Assembly (NCBI GenBank): GCA_021843755.1
Contig: JAKBWB010000030.1
Coordinates: forward strand, 78,252-142,251
Length of the DNA: 64,000 bases
From: Pseudomonadota bacterium
GTDB taxonomy: Bacteria > Pseudomonadota > Gammaproteobacteria > Steroidobacterales > Steroidobacteraceae
Direction: 5' to 3'
Part shown: positions 54,381 to 62,660 of the stretch, one piece after another
Layout: every line of letters begins with the position of its first letter
Numbering within the stretch: the stretch's first letter is position 1
Made by a program: the position numbers and the translations under genes
The notes under the pieces: generated by a model
What the model was told of the DNA's origin: nothing
The model's database searches: none
What the model saw: the letters and a program-made list of their open reading frames with translations, nothing else

Positions 54381-54682
54381 CTGACAGGGTGTCGGCGAAG
54401 TGCGTGATCAGGCCTCTGGCGAATTATGGAGAATTATTGGCCTCCCATAATTATGCGGAACGCATAACTCTGGCTAAAGCCAATGACACGCGCCTGTGAC
54501 CTGTAGACGCTTCTCGGACGGCCGCGAGCTTACGTCACCGCCAACCCCTGAATTGACGTTGTAATCGGGCGCGGTATCGGACTGTGATTTGTGGACGCCC
54601 CGCAGGTATGATCACCGGGTTGAATTCGCAGCACAGCGAAAAAGCGCGGGCGGTCATGAATCGATTGGGAGGCTGATCGGGG
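54381..54682. other. Degenerate intergenic stretch
   Basis: This region holds AT-rich short repeats (AATTATGGAGAATTATTGG and CCATAATTATG near 54421-54458) and no recognisable gene. The repeats are partly inverted around TTGGCCTCC and might form a small hairpin. Confidence 0.35.
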
Positions 54683-54901
54683 ATGCCGTTGGAACTGGCA
54701 GTCTGGCGAATTGATGGCGAATTGCGCGCCGTCGCGGCGTCCGGTCTGGACCTTGAGGAGCGCCTCGAGAAACTGCTCGACCGCGACATAACCATTGCCA
54801 ATCCTGGCTGGATGATCATACGCACGCTCACCGAAAACACACGATGCACGAACGGCATCGGGGGGCGGATCTTGGCGCACGGCCCATCGCGCTGTCCGTG
54901 A
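54683..54901 (+). pseudogene. N-terminal fragment of a PDDEXK-type nuclease gene (DUF91/NucS-like)
   Basis: The 72-codon frame starts MPLELAVWRIDGELRAVAAS, GLDLEERLEKLLDRDITIAN and PGWMIIR. This is the usual N-terminus of a family of predicted endonucleases in which a gRQVrT segment and the catalytic D...E.K motif follow. Here similarity stops after PGWMIIR (about 54830), before the catalytic core. The rest of the frame is unrelated, so the gene is a remnant cut by a deletion or rearrangement. Confidence 0.65.
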
Positions 54902-55053
54902 TTCGGGGTGGTGTGCCCTGACGGTAAGGTGCCGTGAGTTCTCTGAAGACTCTGGGCGCGGGGCAGGGGAGGGCGGCAAAGCATCCGCCTGCCGGCAAAA
55001 CGTAGACTTTCGGGCAGCCATGGTCGTCTGCTTCTATCAGAGGACTGTGGTCA

Positions 55054-55087
55054 GGCGCTTGGCGGTGGTGCAACACCGCCAGGCGCC
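55054..55087. repeat. Strong isolated hairpin
   Basis: GGCGCTTGGCGGTG (55054-55067) and CACCGCCAGGCGCC (55074-55087) form a 14-bp stem with one G-U pair and a GTGCAA loop. No T-run follows, and the nearest upstream gene is a fragment, so a simple terminator is not certain. It may be the end structure of a lost element. Confidence 0.5.
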
Positions 55088-55150
55088 GCTGTTCAGCGGT
55101 GCATCTGAAGTCCAAGTGCACAATCCAAAGCATGCTCCCCGCGATCCTAT

Positions 55151-55179
55151 TTGTCTAGTTTATCCATTTAGTCCATAAT
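55151..55179 (+). promoter_or_regulatory. Candidate sigma-70 promoter of the Phd/PIN pair
   Basis: TTGTCT (55151-55156) and CATAAT (55174-55179) are separated by 17 bp. The start point would fall at about 55186, just before AAGGAG (55187-55192), giving a very short leader. This supports the ATG at 55199 rather than the one at 55178, which lies inside the -10 element. Confidence 0.45.
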
Positions 55180-55198
55180 GAATCGCAAGGAGACCCCA

Positions 55199-55477
55199 AT
55201 GCGCCACATCTCCGCCACTGATGCAAAGCAGAGGCTCGCTGCGCTCCTCGATGCCGCGCAGCGCGAGCCCATCGTCATCCGCCGGCAGAACCGCGATATC
55301 GCCGTGGTGCTCTCGCCCGCGGAATACGACCGGCTTCGCGGGCTCAACATCGCCGAGTTCCAGGAGTTCTGTGATCGGGTAGGCCGAAAGGCGCTCGAGC
55401 GCGGCTTGACCGAGAAGAAACTCGCTACACTGCTCGCTGACGACGATGCCCCACGAGCCCGAGCGCATCGTCGCTGA
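55199..55477 (+). CDS. Phd/YefM-type antitoxin
   Basis: ATG 55199 follows AAGGAG and gives 92 aa. MRHISATDAKQRLAALLDAA is the typical Phd/YefM DNA-binding N-terminus (beta strand plus two helices), and EPIVIRRQNRDIAVVLSPAE, then YDRL, completes the fold. The C-terminal tail should bind the toxin. It overlaps the PIN gene by 32 bp. Confidence 0.9.
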   Translation: MRHISATDAKQRLAALLDAAQREPIVIRRQNRDIAVVLSPAEYDRLRGLNIAEFQEFCDRVGRKALERGLTEKKLATLLADDDAPRARAHRR

Positions 55478-55859
55478 TACCAATCTTCTCGTCAGCCGCC
55501 TGCTGCTGCCGCAGTCCGTGCCGGCCAGGGCCGTGCGCAAGGCGGTGGATGAGGGCCAGCTCCTGGTCTGCGACGCGACGCTCGAGGAGCTCGCCGACGT
55601 CCTGTCGCGCCCGAAATTTGATCCCTATATCAGCCTGGAGGACCGGCAGGAGTTCATCCGGGTCCTGAACCGCGTCGCCGATCGCGTGATCGTCACCGCT
55701 CCCATCAAGGCCTGCCGCGATCCGAAGGACGACAAGTTCCTCGAGGTCGCGCTCAATGGAGAGGCCGATGTGATCGTGACCGGCGATCGCGATCTGCTCG
55801 TGCTGCATCCGTTCCGGGGAGTGGATATTCTCTCGCCGCGGGAGTATATCGAGCGATGA
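55446..55859 (+). CDS. PIN-domain ribonuclease toxin
   Basis: The 137-aa protein belongs to the toxin PIN family often paired with Phd. The acidic active-site positions are visible: Asp in IVADTNLLVSRLLLP, Glu in LEELADVLSRPKF, and two Asp in ACRDPKDDKFLEVAL and IVTGDRDLLVL. Such proteins cleave RNA. The pair looks intact, so it may be an active toxin-antitoxin unit. Confidence 0.9.
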   Translation: MPHEPERIVADTNLLVSRLLLPQSVPARAVRKAVDEGQLLVCDATLEELADVLSRPKFDPYISLEDRQEFIRVLNRVADRVIVTAPIKACRDPKDDKFLEVALNGEADVIVTGDRDLLVLHPFRGVDILSPREYIER

Positions 55860-55898
55860 AGGGTGATTGACGTCAATTGTTGATTGCCAGCGAAAAGC

Positions 55899-56251
55899 AT
55901 GAGGCTCGGAGAAATCCACACTGGCCTGAGTCTGACCGGAATTGAGCCGGCGGCCGTAGTCTCTGTCGTGGCGACCGTTCCGCTCGGCGAGGACGCTCTG
56001 CAGCTTCTCTATCGCACGCCCTCCGGTGTGATGCAGGAGCGAATGCTTGGGCGTGCCGATGAGGATTCAATCACGCTCGACACCGCAGAGCGGCCGTTCT
56101 CGTTCGACGGCGACGGGACCGCCTTTCAGCTCGCCTGCGAGGCCAAGCGCATCGACCTCGCGTTTCTCTTCGATCCGATGATGGCGGTGCACACCTCGAA
56201 CGTCGAACCGTTGCCGCACCAGATCACGGCGGCATACGAGTCGCTGTTGCC
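55899..56251 (+). pseudogene. N-terminal remnant of a large SNF2/DEAD-type helicase of a defence system
   Basis: From ATG 55899 the frame reads MRLGEIHTGLSLTGIEPAAV, VSVVATVPLGEDALQLLYRT, FLFDPMMAVHTSNVEPLPHQ and ITAAYESLLPR. This is the start of a helicase family common in restriction and DISARM-like islands, where the text next runs into a Walker A motif (...DDPGAGKTIMAG). Here it breaks off at about 56251, one step before the ATP-binding site. The frame runs on to 56471 without similarity. Confidence 0.65.
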
Positions 56252-56488
56252 GCGCTCGACAAGGTTTGCAACGAGCGGGATGAGGTCATACAGAAACTGC
56301 GTACAGTCGAAGGGGAGCGTGATGTCGCTCGGCGCCAGAGCAATGAATACGCCTGCCGCTATCACCAGGACTTGCACGCTGAACGTGGGCGCATCGCCGA
56401 ACTGGACGAGCTGGTTCGGCGGCAAGGGGCATTCCTCGGGCTGGCCGGCATCGGTCTCGTGGACTCATTGATCTGGAAATTGAAGTAG
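56252..56488 (+). pseudogene. C-terminal fragment of an unknown coiled-coil protein fused after the helicase remnant
   Basis: In another frame, immediately after the helicase similarity ends, LDKVCNERDEVIQKLRTVEG, ERDVARRQSNEYACRYHQDL, HAERGRIAELDELVRRQGAF and LGLAGIGLVDSLIWKLK run to TAG 56486-56488. The heptad-like charged pattern suggests a coiled coil, and the end is hydrophobic (possible membrane tail). It has no start and reads as the 3' end of a gene joined to the helicase by deletion. Confidence 0.55.
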
Positions 56489-56822
56489 CAGTAATCGGGC
56501 CTCGCTCCTCGGTCGAGCGCACTGAGGGCGACGGCGCCCGGGTGGCTTCAACGGAGTTGGCCGACGGCGCCGCGGTCATCCATACGCGGTGAGACGTGCC
56601 GAATCGTGCATTCGCCTCGCGTCGACGCTGGGCCGATCTGCCCGCGGGACGATTCTTCCGGAATGCACAGTCATGAATTTTCCGTCCGGAAAGGGGAAGG
56701 ATAAAAACCTCTTGAAATTACAATCGGTTCGAGAACTCGCGTGCCATCTCGTTTATGGATTTGTTTATTGATATGCTTATGTATATAGTGTGAACTCTGT
56801 TTAGCCCGGCCGAGGTCGGTGC
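56489..56822. other. Intergenic region with AT-rich promoter zone before the three-gene unit
   Basis: The first half is GC-rich without a recognisable gene. From about 56680 to 56800 the DNA is AT-rich. TTGTTT (56761) and TATAGT (56784), 17 bp apart, form a weak sigma-70-like promoter 33 bp ahead of the ATG at 56823. No palindromic operator stands out. Confidence 0.45.
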
Positions 56823-58124
56823 ATGAGTACGTCAAAGGTCATTTCCATGGCGAGGACGCCGGCGCGCGAGGGGCTCTACCTTCGCGTCGGTTACAACGAC
56901 CACACGGGATTGAACCGCCTCATCGCCGAGCGAAAGCTCCGTGTCGAGGGGCTTGCGTTCGATGCACGCTGGAACGACCGGCATGCAAGCCTCCGACAAC
57001 ACGCGGATCGGGCGTCGCTCGCGACATGTCTGGACACACAAGCGATGGAGCTCGCAATGCCCGGGACGGCCTCAAGCAGCTATCGCGAACCGCCATGGGC
57101 CACTCCAGCGCCGCAGGTTCCGGAGGACTTCTCGCCGCAGAACATCGAGCGATGCGTCGATGCCATCGTCGAGCGAGTAGTCGACGGGCAGTACTCGGAG
57201 GTCATGGCACCAGCGCATTACCTCGCAGAGGAGGGCAGTGCGTGGATCGACGTGGATGCCCAACTGACGCGGCTGCTGAGGACAAGACTCAACGCCACGG
57301 ACCAAGCTAACGTCAAGATCATCTATCCGCTCGCGGTCCATCACAAAGTCTTCTATGACCGAAGCGGACGCGCATTATTGCGGCGTGTTCTATCGCGTCT
57401 TCCGATTGACTTGGTGACATTGCGCATTCAGCCCTTTGGGAATGATTCCGGTCCACGGGCGCTGAGAAATTTCATCGAAGCGTGCTGGGATTTTCCGCTC
57501 GAGAATCCGCTCATGATCGAACGGGCGGGGTTCTCGGGGCTGGCCGCTTTCGCGCTAGGCGCGGTGGACCTGGTCGAGAGCGGCATCACGGTAGGGGACA
57601 GCTTCAACATCAGCCGAATTCAAAAGCCGCCCGCACGTGGTGGATCGTCCTTCTCGCCACCGAAGCGGCTCTATGTGGAGGCGCTTGGGACCACCGTGGA
57701 TCACAAGGTCGCAGCGGCTCTCCTGGGCTCGAATCGAGGCAAAGCATATTTCGCCTGCAAGGATCCCACGTGTTGCCCGAACGGGTATCGGGACATGCTT
57801 GCGGATCATCGTCGTCACTCGGCGCTCGCGCGACAGCGGCAGTACATCGAGCTCGCCAGAGTGCCGCGGACCATACGCGCTGAGCATTTCCTGCAACATA
57901 TCGTCGGTCCTGTCTGCGATATGCTCTCCCGGGCCAGCGCGACGCATCCGCCCTTCAACGGCGCCCACCGGCGCATGATGTCGATCAAGGAGACGCTCCT
58001 GGATCTGCAGCAAGAGCAGAAGCGACAACGCGAAGAACGTCGTCCCAAGAGCGAGCAGCAGACCACGGTACGGCCGGGCGCAAAGATTCTTGAATTCCCA
58101 CCACGTGACTCAAGGGGACGGTGA
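56823..58124 (+). CDS. Unrecognised 433-aa protein, first gene of an Xre/RES unit (possible TIM-barrel enzyme)
   Basis: I do not recognise this family. Alternating strand/helix segments suggest an alpha/beta barrel: GLYLRVGYNDHTGLNRLIAE, RVEGLAFDARW, VKIIYPLAVHHKVFY, PIDLVTLRIQPFG, PLMIERAGFSGLAAFALGAV (then DLVESGITVGDSF) and RLYVEALGTTVDHK. A Cys-rich patch, YFACKDPTCCPNGYRDML, is followed by conserved-looking His/Arg helices (RRHSALARQRQYIELARVPR). The Cys/His group could bind zinc, as in tRNA-guanine transglycosylases, but this is only an analogy. The C-terminus is charged. The Xre gene starts 7 bp after the stop, so they are surely co-transcribed. Confidence 0.75.
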   Translation: MSTSKVISMARTPAREGLYLRVGYNDHTGLNRLIAERKLRVEGLAFDARWNDRHASLRQHADRASLATCLDTQAMELAMPGTASSSYREPPWATPAPQVPEDFSPQNIERCVDAIVERVVDGQYSEVMAPAHYLAEEGSAWIDVDAQLTRLLRTRLNATDQANVKIIYPLAVHHKVFYDRSGRALLRRVLSRLPIDLVTLRIQPFGNDSGPRALRNFIEACWDFPLENPLMIERAGFSGLAAFALGAVDLVESGITVGDSFNISRIQKPPARGGSSFSPPKRLYVEALGTTVDHKVAAALLGSNRGKAYFACKDPTCCPNGYRDMLADHRRHSALARQRQYIELARVPRTIRAEHFLQHIVGPVCDMLSRASATHPPFNGAHRRMMSIKETLLDLQQEQKRQREERRPKSEQQTTVRPGAKILEFPPRDSRGR

Positions 58125-58131
58125 TTTCAGT

Positions 58132-58470
58132 ATGTCTTCCGCAGTGGCCAAAAAAATTGACTCGATCAAGCAGCGAACGCGAATTAGTTCCAACAGCATC
58201 GCGGAAATGGTCGGCGCGACGCCGCAGACGCTTTCTCGCTGGACCACGGGCAAGAACGATCCGCAGCCTGAGCATCTGGACCGCCTGCTGGAGTTCGACT
58301 ACCTCACTGAGCGCCTATCGGAATTTTTCGAGCCCGAGGACGCGAAACTGTGGTTATTCGCCCCCCACCCGCAACTGAATGGACAGCGGCCGGCAGACCT
58401 CGTGGCAAAGGGTCGAATGAAAGAGGTGCTCGCGGTCATTGCGCGATTGCAGGATTCCGCTTTCGTGTGA
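58132..58470 (+). CDS. Xre-type antitoxin partner of the RES toxin
   Basis: I start at ATG 58132 (112 aa); a TTG 42 bp upstream is possible but inside the previous gene. A helix-turn-helix reads RTRISSNSIAEMVGATPQTL, then SRWTTGKNDPQPEHLDRLLE. The C-terminal half (LTERLSEFFEPEDAKLWLFA, PHPQLNGQRPADLVAKGRMK) is the MbcA/ParS/Xre toxin-binding domain, including the PHPQLNG...P motif. It should neutralise the following RES protein and repress the operon. Confidence 0.9.
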   Translation: MSSAVAKKIDSIKQRTRISSNSIAEMVGATPQTLSRWTTGKNDPQPEHLDRLLEFDYLTERLSEFFEPEDAKLWLFAPHPQLNGQRPADLVAKGRMKEVLAVIARLQDSAFV

Positions 58471-58503
58471 GGCCGGAGGGAGCGTAGGGGCGGGCAGTCC
58501 GGC

Positions 58504-59013
58504 GTGATCAACCGTTCACTGGAGAGCATCCTGGCCTCCCTGGAGGGCAAGGCCTGGAGCGGACGAGCATTCCGTGTGATGCTCAATGAATATCCGCCTG
58601 ATCGCGAGAACAAACGGGGCGCGCGCTGGAGCCCGCCCGACATCGCGGCGATTTACATCTGCCTCGAGCCCAGCGTATGCATCGCGGAAGTGGAATACGG
58701 CCTTTCTCGCCAGTCCCGTCCCATCAAGGCAGGGCTCCGCAAGACGCTGTACGAAATTGATGTGGGCCTTGCAGCGACCGTCGATCTGGCACCGATCCTT
58801 CCCGAGCTCGAGCGCATCGGCATTGGCACCTCGCATCTCTTTGCCGATGACATGAAATTCAGCCAGGAAATCGGCCGGCTGGTCACTTGGTTCGGATTCG
58901 ACGGTATGCTCGTCCCCTCCGCCCGCAAGACGGGCACGAATTTGGTCATCTTCCCGGATTGGACGAACGAGTCCTATCGTTTCGACGTCGTCGATCAACG
59001 AGTCCTCGACTGA
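58504..59013 (+). CDS. RES-domain toxin (NAD+-degrading family)
   Basis: The 169-aa protein starts with GTG 58504. RES hallmarks are the Arg in GARWSPPDIAAIYICLEP, the Glu in CIAEVEY, and the Ser in LVPSARKTGTNLVIF. Known RES toxins (MbcT, ParT) phosphorolyse NAD+ or ADP-ribosylate a housekeeping enzyme. The gene follows its Xre antitoxin by 33 bp. It looks intact. Confidence 0.9.
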   Translation: MINRSLESILASLEGKAWSGRAFRVMLNEYPPDRENKRGARWSPPDIAAIYICLEPSVCIAEVEYGLSRQSRPIKAGLRKTLYEIDVGLAATVDLAPILPELERIGIGTSHLFADDMKFSQEIGRLVTWFGFDGMLVPSARKTGTNLVIFPDWTNESYRFDVVDQRVLD

Positions 59014-59220
59014 ATCGGTCCAGATGGCTCGCGCACTGGATTTAGGTAACCAAGACGAGTGCCGAGCGCGTACTCCTGCGTGCCCGCAGAGGCGCGGGTC
59101 CCTGGACCCGCTACCCCGGGCAGAAACGTATAGCAGCACGTCCTGACGTAGCGATCGGTCGACAATTGCGGCAAACTCGGCCGCAAGAACGAATGAGTGC
59201 CAGGGGGATAGGCCACCAAT

Positions 59221-60350
59221 ATGTCCGAGGACTTCTTTCGGCAGCCGATACTGAATTCGCCCTACGATTATCCGTCGCGCCACTGGGAGCTCGACGCCGC
59301 GGGCCAGCCGACACAGAACATTGCACCCACTCGGCGCAGAGCGGATTTCGTCACCCCAATCCCCAAGCCCAAGAAACGCAAGGCCAGCCAAGGGGACCTG
59401 GGCCTCGATGAAGGCCGGGGGCTGTCCAGCGCACGCCAGCAGTATGACCTGACGTCCATCATCAACCAAGTGCGCGGGGCGGTGGATGCCTGGCGCAAGC
59501 TCCCCGAAGGCTCCTGGCTGGTCACTCCGGAAACCGCACGGCTCTTGAAGCACGGGCGCCATCACGATTTCGGCGGCGTTCGACCCTTTTTCTGCCAAGT
59601 GGAGGCGGTCGAGACCGCGATCTGGCTGACGGAAGTCGCGCCCAAAGTCAGCGCGGGCAAAGTATTGCTGGAACATCTGGCCGGGGCCAACCGCGACGCC
59701 AATCCCGAGCTGAACCGGTTGGCGTTGAAGCTCGCCACCGGCGCAGGCAAGACCACCGTCATGGCGATGCTGATTGCCTGGCAGACCTTGAACGCCGTGC
59801 GCAGTCCGGGCAGCCGCCACTTCACCCGCGGCTTTCTGATCGTCGCGCCTGGGCTGACCATCAAGAACCGCCTGCGCGTGCTGTTGCCGAACGATCCGGA
59901 CAGCTACTACCGCGAGCGCGAGCTGGTACCCAATGACCTGCTGCCCGAGATGCAGCACGCACGGATCGTCATCACGAATTACCACGCCTTCCGACTCCGC
60001 GAGCGCATGGAACTCTCCGCCGGCGGCCGGGCGCTGCTGCAGGGCCGTACCGGTGAAGAGCTCGTGACGACCGAAACCGAAGGTCAGATGATCCAGCGGG
60101 TGTGCCCCGAGCTCATGGGCTTCAAGCACATCGTCGTGCTCAACGACGAAGCGCATCACTGCTATCGCGAGAAACCCCCGGAGGCTGACGACGAAGCGCT
60201 CAAAGGCGAGGCCAAGCAGGAGGCCGAGCGCAACAGCAAAGCGGCGCGGCTGTGGATTACAGGACTCGAGGCTGTGAACCGCAAGCTTGGCAAGGAGGGG
60301 CGTCCAGGGATCACTCGTGTATTTGACTTATCGGCCACGCCGCTTTTTTT
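59221..60350 (+). pseudogene. Type III-like restriction helicase (Res) gene, truncated after motif III
   Basis: The frame from ATG 59221 encodes about 376 residues: FFRQPILNSPYDYPSRHWEL at the start, FFCQVEAVETAIWLTEVAPK, Walker A in LALKLATGAGKTTVMAMLIA, motif Ia region FLIVAPGLTIKNRLRVLLP, DEAH box in VVLNDEAHHCY, and motif III in FDLSATPL. Full-length members are about 900-1,000 aa with a second helicase domain and nuclease. Here the similarity ends at the T7 tract 60344-60350, after which the DNA belongs to a tyrosine recombinase. The Res frame itself stops at 60375. No methyltransferase (Mod) gene is present. Confidence 0.85.
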
Positions 60351-60773
60351 GTGCAGGGTCGCCGAACCTGGGTGAGACTTCACGAGAAGGGCGGCAAGCG
60401 GCACGAGATGCCCTGCCACCACAACCTCGAGAGGTACCTACAGGCCTACATCGAAGGTGCGGGACTCGCCGGCGAGGACAAGGCCTATCTATTCCGCACC
60501 GCTCGAGGGCGTACGGGCAGACTCTCCAGCAAACCGCTGAGCCAGCCGGACGCCTACCGGATGATTACTAGGCGCGCTCGCGCGGCCGGGATCTGGACAC
60601 GGATAGGGAATCATTCCTTCCGCGCGACCGGCATCACCGAGTATCTGAAGAACGGCGGTAAGCTCGAGATCGCTCAGGCGATGGCCGCCCACGAGAGCGT
60701 ACGCACCACCGGGCTCTACGAGCGGCGCGATGATCTGGTCAGCCTCGATGAGGTGGAAAGGATCGTGATCTGA
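60351..60773 (+). pseudogene. Tyrosine recombinase/integrase, C-terminal fragment
   Basis: The fragment reads VQGRRTWVRLHEKGGKRHEM, PCHHNLERYLQAYIEG, a HSFRATGITEYLKNGG block with the HxxR box, and ESVRTTGLYERRDDLVSLDE with the catalytic Tyr. That is the C-terminal catalytic domain of a phage/ICE-type integrase without its N-terminal half. The first catalytic Arg is missing. It is joined directly to the Res remnant, and an ATG at 60351 is probably fortuitous. Confidence 0.85.
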
Positions 60774-60870
60774 GACCAGGCTTTCGATGGTGGCTCCGTA
60801 CTTTCGAAAGGCAGAATATTCCAATACTTTCAATCGATTACAGAATAGCCTTGGACTCTGTATCTCCCCT

Positions 60871-60935
60871 GGATAGTTCCTCGGATAAATCTCCGCTATC
60901 CATGTTGATAATCCACGCAATCGTTGTAGATTATC
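60871..60935. promoter_or_regulatory. Two nested inverted repeats directly upstream of the AAA/DUF4143 gene
   Basis: GGATAG (60871-60876) pairs with CTATCC (60896-60901), and GATAATC (60907-60913) pairs with GATTATC (60929-60935). The second repeat ends 3 bp before the ATG, and no Shine-Dalgarno sequence is visible. The gene may have a leaderless transcript or be blocked by a protein bound there. Confidence 0.5.
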
Positions 60936-60938
60936 CTC

Positions 60939-62186
60939 ATGCCTTCTCCGAGCCCCCCACGCGACGTCATCCTGGCGCGAGCCATCGCCCCGCTGCTCGA
61001 GACAGCCCTGCGCACCATGCGGGTGGTCGTCGTCACCGGCCCGCGCCAGGCTGGCAAGAGCACCCTCGTCAGAACTCACCCCCGGCTGCAGTCGCGCCCC
61101 TATTACTCGCTGGATGACTCCGCCACACTGCTACGTGCACAGGCCGACCGCCGCGCCTTCGTTCGCAGCGGTCCTGACATGATCATCGACGAGGTCCAAC
61201 GCGACCCCGAGCTCATCCTCGCCGTCAAAGTTGTCGTTGACGAGCAGCGCCCGCAACGCCGCGGACAATTCGTGCTCACAGGCTCCGCCAACCTCCTGAT
61301 GATGAACCACGTGGGCGACTCGCTTGCCGGCCGTGCCTACTACGTCCGCCTGCAGCCCCTCACGCGCCGGGAACAGCAGGGACTCGGCGCCACCGGCTCG
61401 TGGACCCGCTTCTTTGAGACCCCGGTCGAGGATTGGCTCGATCTTGCCCGTGCGAGCTCATCGCCCCCGGAGGACTGGCGTGAAGTGGTCAGACGAGGAG
61501 GTTTCCCAGCCGCCGCCGTCGAAATCCATGATCCCCACGAGCGCTCGCTCTGGTTCGAGGGCTACATTGCCACTTACCTGGAACGAGACCTGCGCGACCT
61601 CAAAGCCGTCTCCAGTCTCCCCACCTTCCAAGCCCTCATGCAAGCCACCGCTCTCCGGATCGGCAGTCTCCTCAATCACGCCGAGCTCGGCCGCGACGTC
61701 AAGATGCCCGCCACCACGGTATACGACTACCTTGGCCTGCTCGAGACCACCTTTCAGGCGACCCGTCTGCCACCCTTCGCCCGCAACCGTACCAAGCGCC
61801 TCATCAAAACGCCGAAGCTCTATTGGAACGACGTCGGCCTCGCCCTCCATCTCGGCGGTGGCGACCCCACCGGCGCGCACCTCGAGAACTACGTTCTCAC
61901 CGATCTTCTTGCCTGGCGCGATACCGAAACGCCGCGTCCCGAGATTACCTACTGGCGCACCGCCGCCGGCGCCGAAGTCGACTTTGTGATCGAGCGCCAG
62001 CGCAAGCTCCTGGCGGTCGAGGTCAAAGCCTCCGGCGCCCCCACGCCCCGCGATGCGGCCCATCTGGTTACGTTCCAGTCGGAATACGGCTCCGCAGTCC
62101 GCGGCGGCCTCGTTTTGCACGGAGGCGAGGAGATCTACTGGCTCCGAGAGAAGATTCTCGCAGTTCCGTGGTGGCGGGTGATGTGA
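60939..62186 (+). CDS. AAA+ ATPase with DUF4143 domain (AAA_14 type)
   Basis: The 415-aa protein has Walker A in VTGPRQAGKSTLVRTHPRL, Walker B in DMIIDEVQRDPELI, and sensor 1 in FVLTGSANLLMM. The C-terminal DUF4143 domain includes ATALRIGSLLNHAELGRDVK, TTVYDYLGLLETTF and the PDDEXK-like YWRTAAGAEVDFVIERQRKL, then LAVEVKAS. This last part has the E...D...ExK spacing of such domains. These proteins are widespread in mobile and defence DNA; the function is unsettled. It overlaps the convergent UPF0149 gene by 52 bp. Confidence 0.9.
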   Translation: MPSPSPPRDVILARAIAPLLETALRTMRVVVVTGPRQAGKSTLVRTHPRLQSRPYYSLDDSATLLRAQADRRAFVRSGPDMIIDEVQRDPELILAVKVVVDEQRPQRRGQFVLTGSANLLMMNHVGDSLAGRAYYVRLQPLTRREQQGLGATGSWTRFFETPVEDWLDLARASSSPPEDWREVVRRGGFPAAAVEIHDPHERSLWFEGYIATYLERDLRDLKAVSSLPTFQALMQATALRIGSLLNHAELGRDVKMPATTVYDYLGLLETTFQATRLPPFARNRTKRLIKTPKLYWNDVGLALHLGGGDPTGAHLENYVLTDLLAWRDTETPRPEITYWRTAAGAEVDFVIERQRKLLAVEVKASGAPTPRDAAHLVTFQSEYGSAVRGGLVLHGGEEIYWLREKILAVPWWRVM

Positions 62187-62655
62187 CGCCAGGCCTCAGG
62201 ACTCGTCTCCGCGTCTTCACGAAGGCTTTTCAGACTCCAGCGCGCTCGTTCGTAGGGTTCTGGCCGCGCGGCCGCCATCGCGGAGGCGATGCGGTCCTCC
62301 TTGAAATACCGGTAGGCGCGCGCGGCTCCCGCGAGCATGTTCTGCAGGAGTTCGTCGTTGCGCTCGGGAGTCAACGGCTCCTCCGGCCACTCGGGATCCA
62401 CCTCGCCGGCCGCGACCGGAATCATGAGTAGCAGTGCTTCACGCTCGTCGCCGAAAATCCGGCTCCATCCCTCTGGGGCCAAGCGCGTGCCGTGCATGTA
62501 ACCGCGCGCCCAGGTGCGCCCTTGAATGCCGTCGACACCGTTCTCCTCGACGTAGGCGAGGTGCACGGTCTCCTGCTCGAAATCATGGCGCAGGAATTCC
62601 AGTACCGCATCAGGAGCCCCATCAACTCCTGCACATCGGCGAAATCCCCGCTCAT
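62135..62655 (-). pseudogene. UPF0149 (YecA/YgfB-like) gene, N-terminally truncated and frameshifted
   Basis: The downstream frame gives HLAYVEENGVDGIQGRTWAR, GYMHGTRLAPEGW and EEPLTPERNDELLQNMLAGA, characteristic of the UPF0149 family. The upstream frame gives MSGDFADVQELMGLLMRYWN, its preceding block. A single missing base at 62593-62600 (AATTCC) joins them. The usual N-terminal 60-80 residues and the C-terminal SEC-C zinc motif are both absent, so it is a decayed copy. Confidence 0.75.
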
Positions 62656-62660
62656 CCCGC

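Noticed and set aside
56286..56579. 97-codon minus-strand frame after the helicase remnant
   Set aside because: Antisense to a better-supported coiled-coil fragment; Arg/Pro/Ser-rich without motifs.
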